From Anas platyrhynchos (Eukaryota; Chordata; Aves; Anseriformes; Anatidae), in assembly GCF_047663525.1 (NCBI RefSeq), contig NC_092590.1, positions 53,226,501 to 53,290,500 of the forward strand: a DNA stretch of 64,000 nucleotides, given 5' to 3'. The first letter of the stretch is position 1. Every line of letters starts with the position of its first letter. The notes below the pieces were generated by a model. That model saw only the letters and a program-made list of their open reading frames with translations, searched no databases and was not told the origin of the DNA. Both the position numbers and the translations under genes were made by a program. Shown here piece by piece: positions 24,201 to 33,236 of the stretch.

Positions 24201-25717
24201 AAAATTATGCATGAACACTCTGGCCACATCCAGAGTACTTTTTCCAGCAAATTTTATACTAATTTAGTATCTATTTACCTAAGCAGATGATCAAGACCCA
24301 ACTAGACAACTCCCTGAGCAACTTCACCTAATTAGACATGCTTTGAGCAGGGGGTATGATTATATAGATGACCTCCAGGAGACCCCTTTCATCCCAAGTT
24401 ACTCTATGATTCTCTGAGCATCCAGAAAGTAAACCAGAATAGCTATCTTTTTTTTTTCTTACATGTACTCATTATCAGTTTAGTAACAATAAACCAGAAA
24501 GGCTGTTGTCTCTTACCTGCTATACACTTTGGTTAGTAAGTTGTTTATCTGTTTATCCATTTTGTATTTTGAGTAGTCTTCCAGACCATCCTTCACTGCA
24601 ATAATTGTCAGAACCACTATTAGAGGTAGCATTGTAATTTCTTTTTGGAAAGCTTCCACCAGAGGAACCCAGTTTAGAACAACTAGAAATAGGAAATACA
24701 AGTTGGCAACTCTGAAACAAAGAGCAAACAGGAGAGTTAGCTGTGTTAACAGTCAGTAATCCTTATTCCCCCACTCCATGCTGTATTGAGACTTAACTTA
24801 GCTGTAATTTATCATTTCTTTACGCCAAGTATTATTTAAGAACTAAGTATCCACAACTATTTTTTCACTCTCCAGTCGACAGAGTATTTGGCTGGACAGC
24901 TGCTTAATATATGCGATAAGAAGGTGCAGAAAGCAATATTATTCCTGTATTTCCATCCCTGCCCTCCAAGCATGTGTCTTCTAGTGAGGCTTTTGTGAAC
25001 ATATATACAACACATTTTTAAAAGTAAGCTGTCCTGCAACTTCCCTGCATAACTTTACAAATTTGCTGTCCTCCAAGGAGAAGAAAAAAAACACAATGTC
25101 AACAGAGAAAGGCATGAGACGGAAGAAGATAAAATATATTTGCAGGAAACAAGCTGAAAATCCTACTTCAGATTACTGGGTGGCAATGCTCCAACAGTAA
25201 AGAATATTTCAACAATCCAAAGAGTAGAATGAGTGTAAATGGTAAAAGCAATGCAGAAAAGAATTAGCCCAAGACTGATGATACTCAAGAATCCTCGGTC
25301 AAATAATACAGATCTTTTCAGAAGTGATAGGCAGGTTGGGAAAGATAATAAATTTTAGAATACCCATCTCTATATTAATACACACATTTAAATAAAAGGA
25401 TTCAATTTCTGCAGAATTTCCACAATCAAAATAAAAGCAGTTCTTTACCTGTGAAATTGTTCGAATAAATTCCGTGGTATAAAATTCAGTAAAGTATATT
25501 TAGTAGTCCGTATTTTGTTGTTCATGTACAGTTTTGATACCTTTTCATACTCTTCCTTAAAATGTCCCAAACAGGGTATCACTATCCTGTGTTTGCTGGC
25601 AGTTTTTGATGATTGATAGTGCTTGCTACTTGAGTTGCTGCTGCTTCTAACTTCTCTGCCTTCTGTAGATATCAGTCGCTGCCAACGGTACCTGGCCCAG
25701 CGGATGGGATCTGCCAT
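43..25717 (-). CDS. ATP10D: ATP10D, class-5 P4-ATPase (phospholipid/glucosylceramide flippase), 18 coding exons, C terminus outside window
   Basis: Catalytic alpha subunit of a P4-ATPase, known in mammals to pair with CDC50A (TMEM30A) and move lipid, notably glucosylceramide, to the cytosolic leaflet. The 18 exons join in frame with GT/AG boundaries into 1184 codons from the ATG at 25717. Visible landmarks: membrane pair 1-2 (about residues 92-135), actuator DGET at 206-209, membrane helix 3 (about 314-331), the P4 signature PISL at 378-381, phosphorylation motif DKTGT with Asp431, a long divergent nucleotide-domain insert, KGAD at 791-794, TGDK at 915-918, hinge GDGAND at 1050-1055, then helices 5-6. 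Human ATP10D is 1426 residues, so about 240 (helices 7-10 and the tail) lie left of base 1. The N terminus ([10 protein letters not shown]) and QKSV near the left edge match ATP10D better than ATP10A or ATP10B, and the COMMD8/GABRB1 neighbours support this. No stop or frameshift is seen in any exon. Confidence 0.96.
723..848 (-). CDS. ATP10D: ATP10D coding exon 17 (membrane helix 5)
   Basis: Residues 1076-1117: [40 protein letters not shown]. The [12 protein letters not shown] and HGHWCY blocks are characteristic of P4-ATPases just before helix 5. Acceptor tttgtcttgcag, donor AATGTG|gtatgt; phase 0 at both ends. Confidence 0.96.
1368..1444 (-). CDS. ATP10D: ATP10D coding exon 16 (GDGAND hinge)
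   Basis: 77-base exon encoding [20 protein letters not shown] and GQEGMQ. GDGAND binds the catalytic Mg2+ and is invariant in P-type ATPases. Acceptor ctttctctgtag, donor CATGCAG|gtagtg. Confidence 0.96.
2080..2389 (-). CDS. ATP10D: ATP10D coding exon 15
   Basis: Begins [17 protein letters not shown], runs through a variable Lys/Ser-rich section, then [40 protein letters not shown] and MTLAVG. The CCQATPLQK element is the P-domain signature (CCRATPLQK in human). An A17 run on the gene strand lies 26 bases after the donor (plus-strand T run 2037-2053). Confidence 0.95.
4068..4252 (-). CDS. ATP10D: ATP10D coding exon 14 (phosphorylation domain, TGDK)
   Basis: Residues 885-946: [54 protein letters not shown] is the ATP-coordinating P-domain motif. 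The donor I chose is AGTAGA|gtgtgt: a weak GTGTGT site, but the only nearby one that keeps phase with exon 15 and matches the human junction. GTAGAG four bases earlier would break the frame. Confidence 0.9.
6076..6202 (-). CDS. ATP10D: ATP10D coding exon 13
   Basis: Encodes [20 protein letters not shown] and [20 protein letters not shown], the helical linker returning to the phosphorylation domain. Matches the human segment almost residue by residue. Acceptor ccctctgtag, donor CTTG|gtaagt. Confidence 0.95.
7091..7197 (-). CDS. ATP10D: ATP10D coding exon 12 (nucleotide domain, end)
   Basis: Encodes [20 protein letters not shown] and [16 protein letters not shown]. The [10 protein letters not shown] end is strongly conserved, whereas the first residues differ from the human counterpart. 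Acceptor taatcgtag, donor AAAAAG|gtattg. Confidence 0.94.
7491..7557. repeat. Perfect 13-bp palindrome flanked by near-identical direct repeats
   Basis: Direct repeats 7491-7510 and 7538-7557 (both reading ATTCA-TGGGAGGGAG-TAA, 2 mismatches in 20) with a 47-base period. Inside, arms 7510-7522 and 7528-7540 are exact reverse complements around a 5-base loop. All bases are read directly. Lies in the ATP10D intron between coding exons 11 and 12. Confidence 0.85.
8097..8715 (-). CDS. ATP10D: ATP10D coding exon 11 (large nucleotide-domain exon, KGAD)
   Basis: The longest exon, residues 601-806. A fast-evolving Ser/Pro-rich insert (about 630-715) separates [16 protein letters not shown] from the conserved [34 protein letters not shown] and [17 protein letters not shown] (791-794) contacts ATP in the family. 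The insert is somewhat shorter than in human ATP10D and differs in sequence. Confidence 0.96.
9993..10053. repeat. AT microsatellite with near-palindromic ends
   Basis: Alternating TA/TG tract beginning ctgatatatatgta and ending tacatatatatatcag, so the two ends are almost exact reverse complements. It lies about 85 bases before a CR1 fragment, in an ATP10D intron. Confidence 0.8.
10137..10583 (+). mobile_element. CR1 LINE 3' fragment
   Basis: Reads ccagaggagggccatgagga, ggctgagagagctgggattg, cccagaggaactgtgg, ggtgtccctgcc and ends with the CR1 tail cattctaggattctac. About 450 bases, 5'-truncated as usual for CR1. Lies in the ATP10D intron between coding exons 10 and 11. Confidence 0.92.
10746..10934 (-). 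CDS. ATP10D: ATP10D coding exon 10 (nucleotide-binding domain)
   Basis: Residues 538-600: [17 protein letters not shown], a variable part, then [20 protein letters not shown], the conserved LAICNTV core of P4-ATPases. Ends with QPRQK and donor AAG|gtaaga. Begins and ends in phase 0. Confidence 0.95.
11791..12026 (-). CDS. ATP10D: ATP10D coding exon 9 (variable cytosolic loop)
   Basis: Encodes [15 protein letters not shown] followed by a poorly conserved Ser/Asn-rich stretch ending VAFSSRI. Corresponds to the human RLESYQEAVSEDED segment, so it is a real exon despite low complexity. An acidic casein-kinase-type patch (DSEDEDS) is visible. Donor CGCATT|gtaagt. Confidence 0.93.
14414..14666 (-). 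CDS. ATP10D: ATP10D coding exon 8 (PISL helix 4 and phosphorylation site DKTGT)
   Basis: Begins [18 protein letters not shown]: helix 4 with the PISL motif that P4-ATPases use in place of the cation-pump PEGL. Ends with the catalytic [19 protein letters not shown]; Asp431 is the residue phosphorylated by ATP. Donor AAATG|gtaaga. Confidence 0.97.
14810..14937 (-). CDS. ATP10D: ATP10D coding exon 7 (exoplasmic loop 3-4, start of helix 4)
   Basis: Encodes [15 protein letters not shown], an extracytosolic segment, then [12 protein letters not shown] leading into helix 4. The acceptor is ttgttttcaag, which reads CAAG before the exon; frame and family alignment fix the boundary. Donor TTACAG|gtaact. 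Only 143 bases of intron separate it from exon 8. Confidence 0.93.
15885..16016 (-). CDS. ATP10D: ATP10D coding exon 6 (membrane helix 3)
   Basis: Residues 288-331: the conserved [20 protein letters not shown], then helix 3 [18 protein letters not shown]. Acceptor ttgtggttacag, donor GTAG|gtaagt. Confidence 0.95.
16755..16861 (-). CDS. ATP10D: ATP10D coding exon 5 (actuator domain, end)
   Basis: Encodes [20 protein letters not shown] followed by [16 protein letters not shown]. The polypyrimidine tract before the acceptor is unusually pure on the gene strand (T run then ccag). Donor GCAG|gtgagt leaves one base for the next exon. Confidence 0.94.
17965..18050 (-). CDS. ATP10D: ATP10D coding exon 4 (actuator domain)
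   Basis: Short exon encoding [20 protein letters not shown] and DLSRFRGF. Too short to stand out alone, but it joins exons 3 and 5 in frame and matches the family. Acceptor ataactttag, donor TTTGT|gtaagt. Confidence 0.94.
21009..21213 (-). CDS. ATP10D: ATP10D coding exon 3 (actuator domain, DGET)
   Basis: Residues 155-223. Holds the actuator-domain core [11 protein letters not shown] and the dephosphorylation loop [14 protein letters not shown]. The glutamate of DGET is the residue that positions water for dephosphorylation in P4-ATPases. Acceptor atgcatttcag, donor GAGCAG|gtgata, phase 0 at the end. Confidence 0.95.
21563..21618. repeat. AT-rich microsatellite
   Basis: Irregular TATATA/TATTTT tract about 350 bases past the acceptor of ATP10D coding exon 3, in intron 2. 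Confidence 0.75.
21889..22273 (-). pseudogene. Second unidentified frame-broken coding-like relic
   Basis: ATP10D intron 2, same strand. Starts with an ATG-led hydrophobic segment ([20 protein letters not shown]) open to 22073, overlapped by a second frame from 22119 ([20 protein letters not shown]) to a stop at 21889, ending KKLPYYAAC. Consistent with an old membrane-protein relic plus one frameshift, or with two chance frames. No family recognised and no flanking poly(A). Confidence 0.2.
22985..23205 (+). mobile_element. CR1 LINE fragment with internal deletion
   Basis: Contains the end of the reverse-transcriptase region (rattttcattagtgacatgg-type, cagcaagtttgcagatgatg) joined directly to the extreme 3' end (ggtctcttccaaaccaaacc). 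Several hundred bases normally between these parts are missing. Lies in ATP10D intron 2 between the two unidentified relics. Confidence 0.85.
23384..23815 (-). pseudogene. Unidentified coding-like relic, broken by a frameshift (possible processed pseudogene)
   Basis: Within ATP10D intron 2, on the same strand. One frame is open from about 23815 ([18 protein letters not shown] to SVFMVG) to about 23608; the next is open from 23668 to a TAG at 23384 ([47 protein letters not shown]). The two frames overlap and look like one reading frame broken by a single indel near 23640-23660. Residue composition looks coding-like. I do not recognise the family. No poly(A) tail is visible at its lower-coordinate end, so a processed origin is unproven; chance remains possible. 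Confidence 0.35.
24288..24416 (+). mobile_element. CR1 LINE 3' end
   Basis: Contains caactccctgagcaacttca, gcagggggtatgattatata, atgacctccaggagac and the terminal tctatgattctctg. Lies about 100 bases from the donor of ATP10D coding exon 2. Confidence 0.85.
24517..24711 (-). CDS. ATP10D: ATP10D coding exon 2 (membrane helices 1-2)
   Basis: Continues the split Arg codon of FHR and encodes [20 protein letters not shown], then [20 protein letters not shown]: the first two membrane helices and the lipid-entry region of the flippase. Acceptor ttgtttcag at 24712, donor AGCAG|gtaaga. Confidence 0.95.
25449..25717 (-). CDS. ATP10D: ATP10D coding exon 1 (start codon exon)
   Basis: Residues 1-89 plus two bases of codon 90. 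Begins at ATG 25717 in context ACAATGG. A good acceptor (tttctaaatag) at 25754 gives 36 bases of 5' UTR in this exon (25718-25753), so transcription starts in an upstream noncoding exon. Carries the cytosolic N terminus with a Ser-rich stretch and the conserved run [20 protein letters not shown] before helix 1. Donor CACAG|gtaaag. Confidence 0.95.
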
Positions 25718-26317
25718 TGTTCCTGGAATGCTTTATAATCCAAGGAGTGTCCTCTATTTAGAAACAAGTTAAAATTGAGCAGGTTAAGTAATAATTCTGT
25801 AAAGGCTTTTTTAACTAATAGTTTAAACCTAGGAAGAGGGCCATTTCCACATTTTGATTTGGAAGTTAAGGGGTTATGCGTCGTCAGGTTCCTCTGCTTC
25901 AAAGGCTGCATTTATAGCAATTTCATCGTCCCTTTCAGGATCCTAAAGTTTGATTTTTCCATTTACAACACATCATATATCTGTCATTGTTTTATAAAAG
26001 AAAACAAATCTGACTCCAATAATTTTCTGCCTCTGATCTACAGACCTATTTTTTCCAGTAGACCACTATTATTTTGTGATATTACAATACCAGAGGAACA
26101 TAGCAATACAGTTTAGATTTACAGTGATTTCTGAACTTGTGTGGGGTAAAGCACATACCAAACTGGCACCTGAAGCTTAAGAAATCCAAATTAGAATGTT
26201 ATGCAGGACTATATAATGATTATTACAAAATAAGTGATACTTTGTAATGTTGCCTACAAAATTAGATCTGGATGAAGTACCGCATTACCTCATTTACTGC
26301 AAGAGAACATGATCTTA

Positions 26318-26520
26318 TCACAGAATCACAGAACCATCGAGGTTGGAAGAGACCTCCAAGATCACCGAGTCCAACCTCTGACCTAACACTAACCAGTCCT
26401 CCACTAAACCATATTGCTAAGTTCAACATCTAAACGTCTTTTAAAGACCTCCAGGGATGGTGACTCCACCACTTCCCTGAACTTCTGTTCCTGAAGTCTT
26501 TCTGTGCAACTGACAAATAT
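26318..26520 (-). mobile_element. CR1 LINE 3' end, inverted
   Basis: Starts with the reverse complement of the CR1 tail (cacagaatcacagaaccatc), then gaggttggaagagacctcca, agtccaacctctgacc and ccagggatggtgactccacc. Lies in the first intron of ATP10D, about 600 bases upstream of the start-codon exon. Confidence 0.9.
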
Positions 26521-27334
26521 TTCAAGCCCAACCATACCTGGCAGATAACAAACTAACAGAAATATGTTGCAGGCTTATGGATGACAGAGAAGGTGTAAAA
26601 CTTCCTGATTACCGTACATGAAAAAATGTAAATAACCTAAATTTGCTTGCCATGTAACACATTCTTACCCGCTGATATATCACACCACCACCATTGCACA
26701 AAGACCAAATAGTACAAGGTAATGCTAGTTACCAAAATTATCTTTGACTATTTCTAAGACTAATGATCCCAGCATCTCAGCCAGTTTTATTCTTGGTAAC
26801 TGAGGAAATTTTTATGCTGTTGCAGAAAGATTTAAAATTTTTTAGCCTTTAGCTGAAATAAATTAAAAAAAAAATCAGTGACAGAAGTAGTGATTCACAA
26901 CTCAGATTCCCTTTGCTTGATGCCAGAAGGGGGACTCCTTCCTTTCTTTGCTTCAGCAAGACTCACTAAACAGTGAATGGTGGACAGGGAGCAAATATTT
27001 CATTGCAAAAAATATGAAAGTAACAATGTAATACTCCCTGGTTTTAGCCAACCCCTAGGCAAGCCAAATCAGAGGACAATGTGCTAACTCTTTGTGGAAG
27101 TCACAGCAAAATGCACTGGCTGTGCATTACAGAGCTGCGCACAGTTCTGAAATCCAGTGCCAGGAGCAGAACACAGGGCTTGCATCGCTCGGCAGAAACA
27201 GCGCCCCAGCTTATACAAAAGATGAGGACCACTGTTGACACTCGGCTGCCTGAAAAAAAGACTTCTGTTTTCACAACAGTTACTGTTAGCCTGACTTGGA
27301 ACTCCCTTCTATTACTCTGAATACAAAGACCGGT

Positions 27335-27360
27335 TTTATTTATTTATTTATTTATTTTAT
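27335..27360. repeat. (TTTA)n microsatellite
   Basis: About five TTTA units in the first intron of ATP10D. A similar (AAAT)n run of about four units is at 20392-20410. Confidence 0.85.
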
Positions 27361-30036
27361 TAGCAGCAAAGTATCTAGGACAGGCTAAGATTTAACTCAT
27401 TTAACTTTAGCCATGTAACAGACAAGAAAGACTCTCCGCAGTTAGTTTGGGAGGACAGCAAATCTCCAGAGGGTGGAGGCATCTCCATCTAGCTCTAAAA
27501 GGGATGCTTGAGCATATGTGGTACCTCCTGGCATGTGCCTCTGTCTCATTTACTGCAGAATCTGCATGATTAGGACATGTAATATTTAGATGGGTAGGGT
27601 TGTACAAAACAAATCCTGCTCTAAAGTCACACTCCAAAGGATTCTCCAAACTTCCAAAAAAGCCTTTTTCACTCCTTTGCTACCCTTTAACTAGAAAGCT
27701 TTCTCCTAACGGGTTTTCCTCTCATCAAATTAAGATGGTTGGTATATTTTTGTCCTTTCATAATTAGATGTGGACAGTTATCAACTGTCACGATCGCAAT
27801 GTCTTGGAAGACTCTTACTACATATACGAAACTCATGGTTCCCTTTAGAAACCTCGATCTGCATATGAAGGAAGAGAAACCACAAGAGAAAAACAAACCG
27901 TTGTACAGCCTCTCCTCTTGGCATCCCCCAGCAGCTCCCACATGAATTACTGCTTCCTGAGGCCCTTCTGCTGTGTTTCCTTCCAGGCAATGGAAGGGAA
28001 AAGAGACTTTCCTTTTTCCTCAGTGCTAAATCCTGTGGTCCCTGTAACCAATGAGGGACCTCTTTAAAGAAACGTCTGATTTAATTAACAACATGCTGGA
28101 TTATCAGGGACAGTGTCAACATGATTTCTTCTTTGTCCTGTTAAGTTTACCAATCTCTCCCAAGCATCCATCTTTAGCATGAATCATGCAAGGTGTGTTA
28201 ATTAAACATACTTCTGCCTGAAATGATAATTCTTTGCCCAAAAGCAGTAACCTGCCAAATCTCTACACACCGTTATAATGTAAAATATCCTGATGGAAAA
28301 CCTAAGGACACAACAATGCAGAATTGTTCAGGATGCCATATGAGCCTGGTGTTTGAAAGTAGGTTATGTTTGCAGAGAAAAATCATGTTTATGTTTGCTC
28401 TTACGAAAACAAGCATCTCATACTGGTGACTTCAGAAGCAAGAAATAGAGACACTTTCTCCAAGTAAATTCCCAGGACTAATAGAAAGGCAAAGTCTTTA
28501 CATGGCAGATCATTTTTACTTGGTGCGAACTGCATAGGCAAAAAGCACCTTGAAAAGCTGAGGAATTAAGTTATCAGTCATGCTCAAGTAAAGGTGGGAA
28601 GAGAGTTGGGAGTTAGGAAAAACAAGAGAGGAAACCTGTCAAGTTTCAGAACCTCTTAAATACAGGCAGCTAACTCTTTGTGGTTTTCATAATTTATTAC
28701 CTTTTGTAGCATGCAATACTTGGTGACATTTGGTTTAAAAATAAAAAAAATAGAAAGAAAATAAAAAAGGGAGGGGACAAAAAAAAGAAGGACATTTTAG
28801 CATGACAACGTGATGTCAGAATTCCTCACGGCTGGATCTGGAGCCACAGGTTTAAGCTGCACACGCAGTGTCTCTGAAGAGCAATCACCTCTCACTGCAC
28901 ACGCATCCCTGACTCCTGACACAGCTCCAAAACCTCTGCCCCACCCTTCCTCACCCTCCTCCAGAAAGGCAGAGCTTAAAGGAAACAAGAAACCTGAGGT
29001 TCAGCTGCATGCACTGCACATTCTTCATATTACTGCCAGTATCTCCAGCATTTTACCGTAATATTTTAAAGAGAGCTTTCAAGGAGATTGTATGGACAAT
29101 AAATCAAACAAAACCACCACCAAACCACACTGGAAACATTACAGGAGGCAATGAGAAATTTCTAATGGTCAAAAAGGTGAATCAGACCTTTCCCAAGCAG
29201 CATCTTGGGAAAAATGCATCGGGATCTCGTACCCTGTCACAACGCCCTCTGATTCATCTGGGATTTAACTGAGTTAGTATTTGCAAATTATTTTTTAAAA
29301 AATCATTTGCATTTCCATTTTAAAATGCGATTTATTTAAAACTTCAGAAATCTCTTTTGCATTTTTTTTCCTATTTTGAACATTTTTCTTTTTCCTCATT
29401 AAATTGTGATCATAAAATAATGAGCACCTTTGATTTGGTTAGCTATAAGGTCAAAAAAAGTTTCATCAGCTTCATGTTAGATACTGAAAATGACAAAGCT
29501 GCTGAACATCAAATAAAAGCTGTTTTAAACAATTTTATTATGAAATCCCTTAAGCCATTATTTGACCCTCATGTCCTGTTCTTTTTCATAGCACCTTCTT
29601 CAGTTCTCCAGCCTGACTAAATTACTTTTAGATTGGTGTGAGACAGAACTTAACTCTGAAGCAGTATTTAATTATTTAAACGAATAAAAGGTTTATTTTT
29701 AAGGAGTCTAGAACAATTTTTATGTGTTCAAAAACAAGAAGCCCAAATGATCTATCTAATTCTTAGTTTGAGGACAGTGCTAGATAGATTTTGTTCTCAA
29801 TTTCATGCTGTATACTCAAGAGCACATTACTCGATCTTTCCAAATATGAACAATGGTGTAGTGTTAATCCAGGTATACCTCATATGCAGATAGGCAAGCT
29901 TTTGTAGCAAGCTCATTAATGTCACACAATAATGATGAAATGTGGAAGGGAACTGTCTGACACTGGATGAAAAGTCTGGACGTGTTCACTGCTTCTCTTC
30001 CCTCGTGTACTTTAACTCTTTCCTTATAAGAAAAGG

Positions 30037-30080
30037 AATTTATATTTATATTCCTTATTTATATTTATATTTATATTCCT
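30037..30080. repeat. (TTATAT)n-type short tandem repeat
   Basis: Several units of TTATAT broken by tcct, in the first intron of ATP10D. Confidence 0.75.
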
Positions 30081-33000
30081 TATAAAGCACTTTTGAGATA
30101 CCCTAATGGAAAACTGGAAGGACTATACATGGTTAACATGCAAGAGCTGGTTGGCTCTGTAAAAGCAGTGCCCCTTTCACCACAAAACAGATACACACTA
30201 TATACTATTCATGCTTGACCATCCCATATCACAATAAAAAAGCCTTTAATAATTCTCTGCTAGTGGCAGCACTGTGAAAATCTCTACTTTAAGTGGTCCA
30301 TACCTTGAAAGAAGGACCTTTCACCATGAAGCTCAGTATAAGCATTCTCTTGCATGTACATCCTGTGAAATTGCTTTCTTTTCCCATCACTTGCCTTTCT
30401 TTGTCTCTTGTAAACTCTTTCAGCTTCCACTTCTGGGAAATATCACATTTGTAACTGGTTGCAAACCTTCGCTCCTAGTTTTCCTGCAGGGAGATGGAAC
30501 TGAGACTAAAAATTCCTCAGTTCCAGTTATGTTACAGCGTAGCTTTTGGCAATCCCTGACCTTTCCTGTAGCAGATTCTTTTCTGGAGACTATTAGTTGA
30601 ACATGCATGGATAATTTAGTCAATAGACAGAGTGCTCTGGTACTGCACCTTACTATTATGCTGTGGTTGTTTGCTTCCATGTCACGTAAAGTAACCTACC
30701 ATTTACCCCAGCTTCTCTTGACCACTTCCTCTCTTCTGACAACATCCTTCTTTTGCTATGCTTTCCAAATAGTTAGCCATCCTTCTTTCTGAAAATTCTT
30801 TGTTAAATACTCCCAGCAAATGACATATTTCATGAGAATATTCCTCAGACCTTTGGCACATGCATGCATATTGTGCTTGTTTCCATCCTATTCCTGTTCA
30901 GGCACAGCCTTTGGCCATAGTGTGCAGGAGGCCTTGTGTGTCCTCTGGGCCTGCTTCCAGTCAATCAATCCTTAGCAAACAGAAATGCAATCAATAAAAT
31001 CACATTATCTGACCTGAAAAACTTGTACAGAACCAAAAAATAAAGAGATTCAGACAATGCATCTCTGTAGCAACACTTTTCTTAGCCCCTACCTGAATAC
31101 TTCAGGTTGTTCTGTAGGTCTGAAGTTCTGGGTGATGATGGGAGATTAAAGAAGCAGGGAAGAAAAATAAATTTAACTCAGACAGAGCTCACACTACACA
31201 AAGCTATGGAAGAGTGGAAAACCCCTGATCCATGCAAAGTCCCATTTAGACGTCTTAGCAAATGTTGCTGCACAGGTTTGCTAGCATCTGTTTCACTACA
31301 TTATGACCGGAGTACACTGGCAGAATTACACAGGCTGTTAAAAATCAGAAAAGCATCTGAATCTTCAACAATTCAGAAGCTACTAGACCACAGAGAAATT
31401 TAAAGGATCCATGGCCTAAAGACTAATCTGAAATATATATATATATTTGTTTTCCCTAAGGTTTGCTACCTTCTCTGTAACATGCAATTTTACAAGTTTG
31501 TAACACATCTTTGCATTCTAATAAACTGCAGAGACACTCTAGAATGCTAAACAGATCTGGATAAGAGACCTGTACTGCCAATTTATGAGACAAAATGCCA
31601 AAAATCTGCAGGAATCAAAACTTCAGTTCCCATGAAGTGCCTAGGCCTTGACACGAGGTAATTTAATAGCAAAGCATACATGCAGTAATACTGATTAATG
31701 TGCTGCAGTGTGGGAGCAGTACATGTAGCAGGAATCTCTTCCACATTGGGTAAAGTTACTTAGGATGCCAATTAGATTCTGTACCTACAGGGATAAATAA
31801 ATCATACACTATCCAATTTTAGGTTTAAAACTCAAATGAAATTATGTACTTCTGTTACAGGCAATCAGTTTTGAAATAAAACTGAACGACCACCAGAGAG
31901 CCGTGGTTTGTGCAAACGTTTTCCACCCTCCTCTCCATTCATTAGCAAAGTTCTGCTTTATGCCCTGTTCTCACCTGTCATATAGGCATCTCAAAATTGC
32001 AAAGCAAAACTTTCGAAGTTAAGTCTTACTCTTTTGTGACTCTTTTCTCACAAGTAATCTTAAACTTGTGGTCACGCAGCATTTAATCACAGCAGCAGTT
32101 TTGATACGTGTGCAATTCCCCTTACTTTCACAGTAAGACTAAGGCCTGAGACACGTTGCAGAAGTTATACTGGTGCTCATATGATCCAGAAGGATGTGAT
32201 TTTTATATTCAGTGTAGGCTCCCTAAATTACAGTAACTGGTACTGAAGGAAATAGATCCATATGGGCAGTACCACTGTTTTTAACCGCGTCAATTTCTTT
32301 AAAGAGCCAAAACTGTTGGGCAGAGAAAACCAAAGTTACTTATCCAAATTGATACTGGAAGTGCCTGTTACAGCACAAACCTTTACTTCAGTTTCCAAAA
32401 TTGCAGGTTAAATCTCCAGCTAGTGACTTGTCCTATTCTTCTGGTTTTCTAACACGTCTGTGTTAGCAGCTTCTTAAGAGTTCCAATCTCTCACAAGGCA
32501 TCCAGAGAGTTTAATCTGCTAGGGATCTTTGGAGGATCTGGGGAAGGAGGTACAAAAATTTTGTACATACAGGCACAAAAACAGGGCATCTCAAATCTGA
32601 AAAATCCTCCACAGCTCACTTTCAGTGAATACTAGATTTGATTTTTACCTTAAAGATCTTCTGTTTTTGAATAGACTTCTGAGACAATACCAGAAGACAG
32701 AAATGTGGATGCTACAGGTGTGAGCGTAACCTGAGCTACTTTATCTAGATATTAACAGTGGTAAAGCCACAAAAGCACAGATTTCCATGAAGGCCTTCAA
32801 GCACTGCACAGACTTGCACAGTTCATGTCAAGGCCTGTACCAGTACAGCTTCACTGTTTTTTAGCCAGCCAGAATAAACCTACTTTAAGCATACTGCAGT
32901 CATACCTACCAAAAGTGTATCTTAAGTATAAACAATTTACATACAGCCTTCTGATTTTTAAGAAGCTGAAACAACAGCTGCAATGGATGTGATGCAGCTG

Positions 33001-33156
33001 CATATTCTACAGCTGACAGATCCCTTCAGATAGGCAGCTCTGAGGGTCAGAATTGAACTAAGCAGACATCTGATTCCTCATTTCAGCTTCATGAAATCCT
33101 TTGCATCACTTCTACTTACTTAGTATTGCTGATTTCATTATTGCCTTTCTTACTAG

Positions 33157-33236
33157 TTTATTATATCTAGGTCTATATACTGGTTTATTATATCTATATT
33201 TATTATATCTTACTGTTAATTATATCTAGGTCTAGA
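33157..33236. repeat. Degenerate tandem repeat built on ttattatatct(a)
   Basis: Three copies of a core like tttattatatcta, two of them followed by ggtcta, over about 80 bases. Looks like slippage-derived amplification in the first intron of ATP10D. Confidence 0.7.

Larger units (their letters stand above)
14667..25448 (-). other. ATP10D: ATP10D introns between coding exons 1 and 8
   Basis: Seven introns: 14667-14809 (only 143 bases), 14938-15884, 16017-16754, 16862-17964, 18051-21008, 21214-24516 and 24712-25448. Intron 21214-24516 is the richest, with two CR1 pieces, an AT tract and two unidentified coding-like relics. The others hold only short homopolymers and AT-rich unique sequence. Confidence 0.85.

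Noticed and set aside
25672-25911. Alternative minus-strand frame overlapping the ATP10D start exon
   Set aside because: It is out of frame with the conserved ATP10D sequence and crosses the predicted acceptor before the 5' UTR.
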